Of a DNA stretch of 64,000 nt, positions 55,080 through 62,007 are shown piece by piece (within the stretch, counting starts at the first letter, position 1; every line of letters starts with the position of its first letter). The notes beneath the pieces were generated by a model. That model saw only the letters and a program-made list of their open reading frames with translations. It did no database searches and was not told where the DNA came from. The translations under genes were made by a program, and so were the position numbers. The stretch lies in NCBI RefSeq assembly GCF_007676755.1, contig NZ_VEBK01000003.1, positions 124,001-188,000 of the forward strand. Reading direction: 5' to 3'. This stretch comes from Bacillus sp. FJAT-22090. Its GTDB lineage: Bacteria; Bacillota; Bacilli; Bacillales_A; Planococcaceae.

Positions 55080-56599
55080 GTCCAATAGGTATATCTTTTT
55101 TTGTAGGAATTGTAGCACTAACACTATTTGTAACATATATCGCTTCAAAACGTACAAACTCGGCAAGTGAGTTCTATACGGCTGGAGGCGGCCTATCCGG
55201 TTGGCAAAATGGGATTGCTATTGCAGGAGATTATCTATCCGCCGCTTCTTTCTTAGGGATTGCGGGTGCCATTGCGCTCTTTGGTTTCGATGGTTTCTTC
55301 TATAGTATTGGTTATTTAGTAGCTTACTTGGTTGTATTGTATATTGTCGCGGAACCATTAAGAAACTTAGGTCGTTATACGTTAGCAGATATGATTACAG
55401 CTCGTTTCAACCAAAAGAAAATTCGTGCTGCGGCGGCTGTCAGTACATTAACTATCGTCTTATTCTATATGATTGCACAGCTTGTCGGTGCAGGTGCACT
55501 TATTCAATTATTATTAGGCATTGATTATTGGATCGCTGTATTAATCGTAGGTGTAATGATGACCATCTATGTTTTATGGGGTGGTATGGCTGCAACAAGT
55601 TGGGTGCAAATTATTAAAGCAGTATTACTCATGGTCGGTACTGTCATTATCTCTTTCTTAGTTTTATGGAAATTCAATTTTAATATATTAGGGATGTTTA
55701 CAGAAATGAAGGGTGCAACAGCACACGGTGAAGCTTATCTACATCCGGGAGTTAAATATACGAATGGTTTAGATACTCTATCGATAATGATCGCCCTAGT
55801 ATTAGGTACTGCTGGTCTACCACATATTTTAATGCGTTTCTTTACGGTAAAAGATGCAAAAACAGCACGTAGCTCCGTAGTTTATGCCACATGGATTGTA
55901 GGGATTTTCTATGTCTTGACAATTTTCTTGGGCTTTGGTGCAGCTGCATTTGTAAAGTCAGAAACAATTATAGCAGCGAATCCTGCCGGAAACATGGCAG
56001 CTCCCCTTCTTGCACAAGCACTAGGTGGCGATATTCTTATGTCGTTCGTCTCAGCAGTTGCATTTGCAACAATTCTAGCAGTAGTTGCGGGACTAGTATT
56101 ATCGGGAGCATCGGCTTTCGCGCATGACCTTTATGGACAAATTTTCAAAAAAGGAAAAGTTACAGAAAAAGAACAAATGAATGCCGCTCGTCTAGCATCA
56201 GTGGGAGTCTCCGTGATTTCTATCCTTCTTGCATTAGGTGCACAAACGATGAACGTCGCATTCTTAGTTTCACTTGCCTTCTGTATTGCAGCAAGTGCCA
56301 ATTTACCGGTAATCATTTATACGATTTATTGGAAAAACTTTAATACAACAGGCGCATTATCGGCAATAGTCACGGGCTTAGTGACAGCCTTAGTTCTCGT
56401 ATTATTAAGTCCAAACGTATGGGCTGCAGACGGATCCCTTTTCTTCACTGGAGAAGCAATCTTCCCATTAACAAACCCAGCGATAATTTCAGTTCCAGCA
56501 GGTTTTGTGGCAGGATGGATAGGTACATTAGTTGGAGCACGTGCAGATCAGAAAAAATATGCGGAAGTGGATGTCAAAGCAAATATTGGATTGAAATAA
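55076..56599 (+). CDS. Sodium:solute symporter, acetate/monocarboxylate type (YwcA/ActP-like)
   Basis: The 507-residue protein has about thirteen membrane helices of the SSS family. Signatures are ASEFYTAGGGLSGWQNGIAI near residue 30, AGDYLSAASFLGIAGAIALF, GTAGLPHILMRFFTVKDAK and a second GASAFAHDLYGQ. The close match to ActP/YwcA-type carriers and coupling to a DUF485 gene suggest uptake of acetate, propionate or a similar carboxylate with a cation. A terminator follows directly. Confidence 0.9.
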   Translation: MSPIGISFFVGIVALTLFVTYIASKRTNSASEFYTAGGGLSGWQNGIAIAGDYLSAASFLGIAGAIALFGFDGFFYSIGYLVAYLVVLYIVAEPLRNLGRYTLADMITARFNQKKIRAAAAVSTLTIVLFYMIAQLVGAGALIQLLLGIDYWIAVLIVGVMMTIYVLWGGMAATSWVQIIKAVLLMVGTVIISFLVLWKFNFNILGMFTEMKGATAHGEAYLHPGVKYTNGLDTLSIMIALVLGTAGLPHILMRFFTVKDAKTARSSVVYATWIVGIFYVLTIFLGFGAAAFVKSETIIAANPAGNMAAPLLAQALGGDILMSFVSAVAFATILAVVAGLVLSGASAFAHDLYGQIFKKGKVTEKEQMNAARLASVGVSVISILLALGAQTMNVAFLVSLAFCIAASANLPVIIYTIYWKNFNTTGALSAIVTGLVTALVLVLLSPNVWAADGSLFFTGEAIFPLTNPAIISVPAGFVAGWIGTLVGARADQKKYAEVDVKANIGLK

Positions 56600-56608
56600 A
56601 TAAAATCG

Positions 56609-56646
56609 CCACTAACAATCGATGAGTCAATTGTTAGTGGTTTTTC
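56609..56646 (+). terminator. Terminator of the symporter operon
   Basis: CCACTAACAAT (56609-56619) pairs with ATTGTTAGTGG (56630-56640), followed by TTTTTC. Confidence 0.88.
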
Positions 56647-56647
56647 T

Positions 56648-56682
56648 ATAAAAAAAAACCGGTTTCCACTGGAAACCGGTTT
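56648..56682 (-). terminator. Strong minus-strand terminator, probable original 3' end of the 6S-like RNA gene
   Basis: AAACCGGTTTCC (56656-56667) pairs with GGAAACCGGTTT (56671-56682) around a 3-nt loop, with eight T on the minus strand. No minus-strand gene reaches it today. If the 61-bp repeats are collapsed, it lies directly after the RNA at 61130-61322. Confidence 0.8.
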
Positions 56683-56694
56683 AACATTTTAAAG

Positions 56695-56755
56695 TAAGTA
56701 AGCCGCCTTTGCCGTATTTTATAAGAAAGTTTTAAACCACCACTCCTCAAAGTGG
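56695..56755 (-). repeat. att-like repeat, left copy (orphan 3' end of the RNA gene)
   Basis: These 61 bp are identical to 61129-61189, at a distance of 4434 bp, and differ on both sides outside. Here the RNA gene's upstream part is missing, so this copy is only a 3' fragment next to the original terminator. Confidence 0.9.
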
Positions 56756-56884
56756 TTGGGAAAATCCCTAAATACTTATAATACAGGCACTCGAATAGTC
56801 GTTCTATCCCTGCTAGATGTTCTTTAATACAACTTACAATCAAAGCAATGGGATGTTCAAAAGTAACTAATGGTGTTTATCTTT

Positions 56885-56926
56885 TGAAAAAAGGAACTTC
56901 TTTCGGGGCTTATCTTGAAGTTCCTT
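56885..56926 (-). terminator. Terminator of the DUF4279 gene cluster
   Basis: AAGGAACTTC (56891-56900) pairs with GAAGTTCCTT (56917-56926), and the minus strand continues with TTTTTTC. Confidence 0.85.
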
Positions 56927-56997
56927 ATTAAGTAAATAAGTAACTATTTACTTTTAAATTAAATATAGTTAACTTCTTATTAGAAGTTGATTATTTT

Positions 56998-57462
56998 TCA
57001 CTCTAATAACCTGGTAAAATTAGTTTTATTATCAATATCATTGTCTATAAAAATTTCAATTTCCGCCCCAATACTATTTGCAAACTGAATTATTTTTTTA
57101 TCCAAATGAACCCCTGGTGATTGTGCATTAACATAATGAAAATAAATCCTAATCTTTATATCTAATGAATATCGCTTTTTGAAATCATTAATGATTTCCT
57201 CACATTTCCTTAAAGGTTCAATCACTAAATCAAATAAGTGACTGTATTCGTACCAAGCATCTTCTTTTTGATAGCCCGAATCTAAAATCCAAGCACTTTC
57301 AATTCTTCTTTGTAGCCTGTTCCCTCGAATATACTCTTCGCCCACTTTGTAGGATTCAGAAGGAGTAATCCCCGTAGCTTTAGTAAAATCATCCACAGGA
57401 AAATCATCATTTTCAATAGGAGCTATAGAAAAACTTATTTTACCTAAACTTTTTGTTTCCAT
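56998..57462 (-). CDS. DUF4279 domain protein
   Basis: The 154-residue protein shows the DUF4279 pattern: an N-terminal ISFSIAPIENDDFPVDDFT followed by TGITPSESYKVGEEYIRGN, the middle AWILDSGYQKEDAWYEYSHL and a C-terminal ferredoxin-like half. DUF4279 genes often occur next to polymorphic toxins, where they may act as immunity proteins, but also alone. It lies inside the integrated element. No toxin partner is visible. GGAGG is missing; the ribosome site is weak (GGCGG). Confidence 0.72.
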   Translation of the reverse strand: METKSLGKISFSIAPIENDDFPVDDFTKATGITPSESYKVGEEYIRGNRLQRRIESAWILDSGYQKEDAWYEYSHLFDLVIEPLRKCEEIINDFKKRYSLDIKIRIYFHYVNAQSPGVHLDKKIIQFANSIGAEIEIFIDNDIDNKTNFTRLLE

Positions 57463-57551
57463 TTTCCCACCGCCTTAGTATACTGGAATATATTTACTAT
57501 TAATACTAATATTCTATAAAATAATAAAAAAACCTTCTTTAAACATTTTAA

Positions 57552-57764
57552 TTAAATTCTTTTGAAATTTATCATTTTATTATTTTTCGAACTTATATTC
57601 CTAATATAGCCATAAGACTTACCCAAATCACTCGCAATTACCTTATAAGACTTATTCTCCATATACTTCATACGGGCAATTTGATAATCCAATCCCTCCA
57701 ACTGATTGATCTTATCTTCTGTCTCTTTCTTAATATCCAAATAAAAATCCAACATCTTTTGCAA
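57552..57764 (-). CDS. Small HTH-like phage protein
   Basis: The ~70-residue protein has a helix-turn-helix-like stretch, YKVIASDLGKSYGYIRNISS, after a coiled N-terminal helix. It resembles the C-terminal part of small phage sigma-like or ArpU-type regulators. No clear ribosome site is present; it begins at the stop of the gene at 57765 (TGA then TTG) and is probably made by coupling. An ATG at 57755 is an alternative start. Confidence 0.55.
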   Translation of the reverse strand: MQKMLDFYLDIKKETEDKINQLEGLDYQIARMKYMENKSYKVIASDLGKSYGYIRNISSKNNKMINFKRI

Positions 57765-57962
57765 TCAATGTTTTTTATCATGATAAACTTGAATGTTATC
57801 CATAGTCGCAATTACCCCGAAATCGTCTGTACCGGTGCCAGTGAACGGTAATTCTCCTTTGCCAAACCAATACTTTAAGTCTATATCCACTTGCAACAGC
57901 TGGGTTTCAATAATATCGATTTTTCTGCAAAGAACAACAACGTAGTTTTTTATAATTTCCAC
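57765..57962 (-). CDS. Hypothetical small phage-type protein
   Basis: The ~65-residue protein starts with an amphipathic helix (EIIKNYVVVLCRKIDIIETQ) and continues with WFGKGELPFTGTGTDDFGVI. The GTG at 57962 has AAGGGG 6 nt upstream; a further GTG at 57971 is too near that site. It is coupled to the HTH-like gene that follows. I do not recognise the family. Confidence 0.5.
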   Translation of the reverse strand: MEIIKNYVVVLCRKIDIIETQLLQVDIDLKYWFGKGELPFTGTGTDDFGVIATMDNIQVYHDKKH

Positions 57963-57971
57963 ACGAATCAC

Positions 57972-58318
57972 CCCTTAGCTTATTCTTATAGTAGTAGTTT
58001 TTTTCTTATGAGTTACTAAATTTTACATTTCTCAAACATTTTTATACATTCGTATCATCCTTTGTCATGCTAATAATTCAAAAAAATAAAGATATATTAA
58101 ACTTAAAGTCTTTAAAAGCCAGCTAAATATAAAATAAAATTATATTAATAAAATATCCATTTATGCATATGTAATTGTTTATATTTGGATATCTTGATAA
58201 CATAAACTTTAACATCTTCCATTTTGTGGTTCGCTCAAAAAGTATTAACTTTTCTAGAGAGTTTGTATATTTTTTAAGTAGTCGCTTGTAAGATGAAACA
58301 TTAAGGAGTTGTGATATT
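57972..58318. other. AT-rich gap inside the element
   Basis: These 347 bp separate divergent genes of the element. I see no coding frame, strong hairpin or repeat. A ribosome site AAGGAG lies at the right end for the next gene. Confidence 0.4.
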
Positions 58319-58867
58319 ATGACTTTATCAAAAGCATCTAAAACTTTATTAACATTGGCATTAAGTTCTTCGCTATTTTTATCTTTATCTCAGAGCTCAG
58401 TGCTTGCAGAAAGTAATTTAGAGCCTGTAGACTTTGAAATTACACCATTAGCTTGTCCAGAAGCCGGGACATATACTACAGTTTATAGTAATAAAACTCA
58501 ATGGAAGTCTACAGACTTTACACATGAAGCAAATAATCCTGGTCCCGATGTCGATTCAGTTTCTAGGAGTGTTTCAATTAGTCATCAAGCCACTGTGGAT
58601 GTTGGTGGAGAATATGAATTTAAAACATTAATGGTTGGAGCAAAAATTACAGCAAACGTCGGATATGGATTTAATAGTACAAAATCGGTTACAACAACAT
58701 GGAACTTTGGAAAAGGACGGTGGAATTTAGTAGCTGGAAATCAATATGTAAAAGCGACAGGTACTCGTTACAAAATAGCTGCAACAAATTGTAGCTTAAC
58801 TGAACCAAGAGCAATTTCAGCAACTTATACTCATCAGACTTGGAGTGACAAGATTCCACTAAATTAA
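58319..58867 (+). CDS. Secreted beta-rich protein with signal peptide
   Basis: The 182-residue protein has a clear signal peptide (cleavage near SVLAES). The mature part has alternating polar/hydrophobic strands with many Ser, Thr and Gly, for example VSRSVSISHQATVDVGGEYE and GAKITANVGYGFNSTKSVTT. Two cysteines (in LACPEAG and TNCSLTE) could form a disulphide. The amphipathic strand pattern resembles aerolysin/ETX-type pore-forming stems, but the family is not certain. AAGGAG precedes the ATG. It is likely cargo of the element, together with the lipoprotein that follows. Confidence 0.72.
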   Translation: MTLSKASKTLLTLALSSSLFLSLSQSSVLAESNLEPVDFEITPLACPEAGTYTTVYSNKTQWKSTDFTHEANNPGPDVDSVSRSVSISHQATVDVGGEYEFKTLMVGAKITANVGYGFNSTKSVTTTWNFGKGRWNLVAGNQYVKATGTRYKIAATNCSLTEPRAISATYTHQTWSDKIPLN

Positions 58868-58996
58868 CTTTGATTTTACGCAAATCTCAATGAGTTTCAT
58901 TGAGATTTGCTTTAGTTTTCCATGACTGGCGAAATGTATTTGTTTGGTATAATTCAGGGATTTCCAGATTCTATTTATCGATATGGAGGAATAAAA

Positions 58997-59614
58997 ATGC
59001 ACCAAAAAAAAATAGTCTACACTTTAATACTTATTTTTATAATTCTTTTATTTGGGTGTACAGAAAAATTACCGAAAGAATCTACAGAAACCAAATCTGA
59101 GAATGCGGTTGAAGAAACCAAAACTGACTCAATTCCGCAAGAACAAATAAACAATGGCAAGTATAGTTTAGAAAAAAAGTTAATGCCTCCTAAGTTCTTT
59201 ATTAAAAATTTTAATGCTAGCTTTGATGAAACAACAAAAGAGATAATTTATCAAATTGAGTACCAAATGGATTCAGATATTTATGAAAGTTTAACAATAG
59301 GAAACCAAAAATTATACTTTTCATTAATATATCCAGAAAGCATACAAAAATATTTTGAAACTCACTCTTCTCCAGTTGTTGAATCAATTCAGCCCTCTAA
59401 TAATGAATTGATTTATGCCGTTGATTTTAGACAAAAAATAATTGTTGATTTTAGCAAAAAAGACATAGAAAATATAACTAAAAATCTAGAGAATTACAAT
59501 CTCTACTTAATCGATAAAGATAAAGACGTAATAGCTATGTTTAATGATATCTTGCTTTCTGTTGGTTATAAACCCGGAATTTCAGATTCTGAACATATTG
59601 ATGAAACCCAATAA
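58997..59614 (+). CDS. Lipoprotein of unknown function in the element
   Basis: The ~205-residue protein starts MHQKKIVYTLILIFIILLFG and has a lipobox LLFGC. A Glu/Lys/Ser spacer precedes a beta-sandwich-like domain (KEIIYQIEYQMDSDIYESLT). GGAGG lies about 8 nt before the ATG at 58997, so the extended frame from 58922 is not used. It lies 129 bp after the secreted beta-rich protein in the same direction and may protect the host surface from it, which is only a guess. Confidence 0.7.
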   Translation: MHQKKIVYTLILIFIILLFGCTEKLPKESTETKSENAVEETKTDSIPQEQINNGKYSLEKKLMPPKFFIKNFNASFDETTKEIIYQIEYQMDSDIYESLTIGNQKLYFSLIYPESIQKYFETHSSPVVESIQPSNNELIYAVDFRQKIIVDFSKKDIENITKNLENYNLYLIDKDKDVIAMFNDILLSVGYKPGISDSEHIDETQ

Positions 59615-59766
59615 TAAACTGTACTAAGGACTTCGATTAAGTGGTCCTTTTTTATTTTGACTGGGTATGAAATCTAAAATTTCACTTTCATTTATTTTAT
59701 TTTCATAAAGGATTACCGCAAGAAAGGATGATCTCTAGTTGCTGCACAGAAGGGACGGAAAGCGAC

Positions 59767-60151
59767 TTAAGTAGTTTGGAGTGACAAACTTTCGCTTTCG
59801 CAATTCGGGCATTCGCTATAGTATCCACCGTCTTTATCACTTTTAATGTAGCCGCCATCCTGCTAATTTTATAAATCAAGTCTTTTTCACTCATCGACTC
59901 TGTTTCATAATCGCAGTTCATGCAATGTACAAATAATTTTTCTGCCTTGACTTCACTTATCAGTGCTTCGCTAGCCAAATTAACTTTTTGCAAATATTCT
60001 GTAGAAAAATAACCGCTAAAACCTTCAAAAAAACTACTTGCGATAAACTGGTAGAAGTAAATTCATCACTTCTACCAGTCCATAACTGACCATGATAATG
60101 TTTAGCTTCACCACAAGTGTGCATTACGACTACGTCGCCCTTTTTAAACAT
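59767..60151 (-). pseudogene. Frameshifted zinc-ribbon protein gene
   Basis: Three frames join into one protein-like sequence. It starts MFKKGDVVVMHTCGEAKHYH from the ATG at 60151 (AAAGGAG 7 nt upstream). It shifts at a run of seven A (60027-60033) to a frame reading EGFSGYFSTEYLQKVNLASE and VHCMNCDYETESMSEKDLI. It shifts again near 59860-59870 to one reading DGGYYSECPNCESESLSLQT and stop. The two CxxC pairs would form one zinc ribbon. Two frameshifts make it a pseudogene, unless the A-run is a sequencing error or a programmed site. Confidence 0.7.
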
Positions 60152-60206
60152 GTTCATTCTCCTTTCGTACTATGAATTCACCCGTAAGTGATATATAATT
60201 CTTTTG

Positions 60207-60420
60207 AGATACCTTAGGTGCCCAGTTGGGTTAGGAGCCTTAGCAACGTTACTTGTTTTGTTGATAACATTACAAATACTTCTTAAAGCAAAAATGAATC
60301 GGGTGGTGGTTAATATGAAAAATAATTTCTTGTATGAGTCTTTAGCAGATGTTGTTAGTCATTTTGCCGCTATATGCGGCTCAGCTTTAGTAACGGTTGC
60401 TCTGGTGACCTAAGGTATCT
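60207..60420 (+). repeat. 214-bp unit bounded by 19-bp inverted repeats
   Basis: AGATACCTTAGGTGCCCAG (60207-60225) is mirrored by the complement at 60402-60420 with two mismatches. A TATAAT (60194-60199) lies just before it. Transcription would give an RNA whose two ends pair, with a small internal hairpin (GCCGC-GCGGC). Confidence 0.75.
60315..60413 (+). CDS. Possible 32-residue hydrophobic peptide
   Basis: Inside the inverted-repeat unit an ATG with GGTGGTGG upstream opens a 32-residue frame that ends in FAAICGSALVTVALVT, a hydrophobic run. The stop lies within the right repeat arm. The layout, a short hydrophobic peptide in an RNA with paired ends, resembles type I toxin messages. The sequence matches no toxin family I know, so it may be chance. 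Confidence 0.3.
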   Translation: MKNNFLYESLADVVSHFAAICGSALVTVALVT

Positions 60421-60443
60421 CGTTCCCTTCAAAACAACGCCTG

Positions 60444-60650
60444 CTACTTAGTACCAAACTCTGCGGCTACAGGATTAATCCAAAATACCTCTTGCCTTTT
60501 TGCCCCAGCTTCCGCAGCAACATTTAAAGTTTCTCTTCGCCAATGCTTTAACCTATAGTCATATACTTGATGTGCATACCCAGATAAAAGAACAGGTCCT
60601 GGATGGGCTTCTAATATATCTAACAATTCGATATAATCCTCAATTGTCAT
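60444..60650 (-). pseudogene. C-terminal remnant of a D12-class (Dam-like) adenine methylase
   Basis: Sixty-eight residues from TIEDYIELLDILEAHPGPVL through LLSGYAHQVYDYRLKHW to QEVFWINPVAAEFG match the C-terminal end of D12-class DNA adenine methylases. The catalytic DPPY part and everything upstream are missing. The homology stops near 60650, where integrase-derived sequence on the other strand begins. Confidence 0.72.
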
Positions 60651-60660
60651 GGAAGTGAAT

Positions 60661-60993
60661 GTATATGAAGCTGAAAACATAGAAGGAGGAAGAAAGAGAG
60701 TGGTTATTCTGCCAAAAAGACGGCACGCATCTATATCCATCATCTCCTTCCAATTGGTGGAGCAAGTTTGTGAGAGAGCAGAAATTAGATACATCCGTTT
60801 ACATGATTTACGACACACCTCTGCAAGCCTTTTAATAGCTCAGGGAGTTCACGCTAAAATTATTGCTGAGCTATTAGGGCATTCCGATATACGTATCACA
60901 ATGGACACTTATGGACATGCTCTACGATCTGCAGACCAATCAGCAGCGGATAAATTAGAAAGTCTTTTTCAAACGAAAAGCAGTCAAAGTTAA
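60661..60993 (+). pseudogene. C-terminal remnant of a phage-type tyrosine integrase
   Basis: The homologous part contains YIRLHDLRHTSASLLIAQGV and LLGHSDIRITMDTYGHA, which hold the second Arg box and the catalytic Tyr of tyrosine recombinases. The N-terminal and core-binding domains are missing and the sequence before EIRYIRLHDLRH is already unlike the family. It lies 135 bp from the att-like repeat, the expected place for int. Confidence 0.85.
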
Positions 60994-61065
60994 CATGAAT
61001 TATCATACTTCAAAATATTTCAGTGTGAATTTTTGCACCAATTTTGCACCAATGATAAAAAGACA

Positions 61066-61100
61066 TAAAAAAACACCCCAACCATTTCTGGAAGGAGTGC
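61066..61100 (-). terminator. Element-borne terminator downstream of the RNA gene
   Basis: On the minus strand CACTCC (61094-61099) pairs with GGGGTG (61074-61079), with inner CCA-TGG and a GAAA loop, followed by seven T. It lies just past the att-like repeat and can replace the terminator that was separated from the RNA gene by the insertion. Confidence 0.75.
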
Positions 61101-61128
61101 TCTATAAATGTTGCTATAATAAGCTTTT

Positions 61129-61189
61129 TAAGTAAGCCGCCTTTGCCGTATTTTATAAGAAAGTTTTAAACCACCACTCCTCAAAGTGG
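61129..61189 (-). repeat. att-like repeat, right copy (3' end of the intact RNA gene)
   Basis: This is the second copy of the perfect 61-bp repeat. It forms the 3' third of the structured RNA at 61130-61322 and thus keeps that gene complete. Confidence 0.9.
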
Positions 61190-61322
61190 GTGTTCGCAAA
61201 AGCTATCTTGCATGTCCTTATTGTCAAAAGAGAATAAGGCTTGTCATTCCAGCTTCTATATAAAACTCCCTGTTACAGCATAAAGGTTAAAACTTAATAT
61301 CCATACGTACAATGCAGCTTGT
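61130..61322 (-). ncRNA. ssrS: Structured ~193-nt RNA, probably 6S RNA
   Basis: The ends pair: AAGCTGC (61320-61314) with GCGGCTT (61140-61134), then TTGT-GCAA, CGTAT-ATACG and AAGTTTTAACC with GGTTTAAAACTT, giving a long closing stem. An open centre follows, with a hairpin CCACT-AGTGG on the 3' side and a terminal stem-loop (CCTTATT-AATAAGG). Length and the closing-stem/bubble/terminal-loop order are those of 6S RNA, which binds sigma-A RNA polymerase. A good promoter stands at its 5' end. The name rests on fold and size, not on a database match. Confidence 0.55.
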
Positions 61323-61328
61323 ATTCAT

Positions 61329-61357
61329 ATAATAATCCTTTTTTGCTTATAAATCAA
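61329..61357 (-). promoter_or_regulatory. Sigma-A promoter of the 6S-like RNA
   Basis: On the minus strand TTGATT (61352-61357) and TATTAT (61329-61334) are separated by exactly 17 bp. The predicted start, about 61322, is two bases before the closing stem. Confidence 0.7.
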
Positions 61358-61389
61358 CGGAAATGTTTGCCACCTTTAGACACACTTAA

Positions 61390-61941
61390 TTAGTGTGCAT
61401 CTGGGAATACTCTTTTTACAGTATCCGAAAACTCATCAAAAAATCCTTCAACTGGCTCATTTGCTCTGATTTTTTCACCGTAATCGTTAAATTGTTTTGT
61501 GAAGTCCGGGTTCGTCGTGACATATACATTGTTGAAGTTTGCGTTTGTTGATCTAGCCTCATCACCAATTTTATTTTCCAATTCTTCAGATGCATTTACT
61601 CCATCTTTTAAATCGACAGCAACATATGCATTGTTGTCTGTTACGAATACATTTGCACCCTTTACTTCTTCCATTCCTTTGATTTTATCTGCAACATCAT
61701 CAGCCAACTCGACTTTCTGAGCATGTGTATCACCTGCAGTCGTTCCATTATCAGTTGTTCCGTTACCAGTAGTCCCGTTAGTCGTTGTATCCGTGCCTGT
61801 TCCTGTGTTTGTATCTGCTGTGTTGTCTGTGGTCGTTGTGGTATTATTATCTGCCACATCGTTGTCTTTCTTATTTGTACCGCAGGCTGCTAATGATCCC
61901 ACCAGAAGCATTGTCATGGATATTTTTAGTAACTTATTCAT
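61390..61941 (-). CDS. YhcN/YlaJ family sporulation lipoprotein
   Basis: The 183-residue protein has a lipobox LAAC near residue 20 and then a long Thr/Gly/Asn-rich low-complexity linker (about residues 30-72). The YhcN/YlaJ domain follows: ADDVADKIKGMEEVKGANVF, YVAVDLKDG and a C-terminal FDEFSDTVKRVFPD. Family members are in the forespore membrane and affect germination. A sigma-G-type promoter supports forespore expression. AAAGGAGG precedes the ATG. Confidence 0.92.
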   Translation of the reverse strand: MNKLLKISMTMLLVGSLAACGTNKKDNDVADNNTTTTTDNTADTNTGTGTDTTTNGTTGNGTTDNGTTAGDTHAQKVELADDVADKIKGMEEVKGANVFVTDNNAYVAVDLKDGVNASEELENKIGDEARSTNANFNNVYVTTNPDFTKQFNDYGEKIRANEPVEGFFDEFSDTVKRVFPDAH

Positions 61942-61975
61942 CTTTCTATTCCTCCTTTAAATCTGACGCTGATGA

Positions 61976-62005
61976 TAGGATGTGTTGCATATAAAGATTT
62001 ATTCA
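61976..62005 (-). promoter_or_regulatory. Sigma-G/sigma-F-type promoter of the YhcN-like gene
   Basis: On the minus strand TGAATA (62000-62005) and CATCCTA (61976-61982) are spaced by 17 bp; the -10 matches CATACTA at six of seven positions. Confidence 0.65.
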
Positions 62006-62007
62006 TA

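Larger units (their letters stand above)
56695..61189. mobile_element. Decayed prophage or integrative element flanked by 61-bp att-like repeats
   Basis: A perfect 61-bp direct repeat bounds 4.4 kb of accessory DNA. A truncated tyrosine integrase lies next to the right repeat, the usual int-att arrangement. Cargo includes a Dam-methylase remnant, a frameshifted zinc-ribbon gene, a DUF4279 gene, small HTH-like genes, a secreted beta-rich protein and a lipoprotein. The repeat is the 3' end of a structured RNA gene, so insertion duplicated that end. The element is too broken to move on its own. Confidence 0.8.

Noticed and set aside
56646-56843. 65-codon minus frame over the left att-like repeat
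   Set aside because: It runs through the terminator and the RNA 3' end and has no ribosome site; the region is explained by the RNA gene remnant.
60661-60818. Extended minus frame joining the methylase remnant further upstream
   Set aside because: Beyond about 60650 the minus-strand translation is antisense to integrase sequence and has no methylase similarity.
61159-61263. Plus-strand frame with a CPYC motif across the RNA gene
   Set aside because: It has no start codon with a ribosome site, and the stretch folds as an RNA with its own minus-strand promoter.
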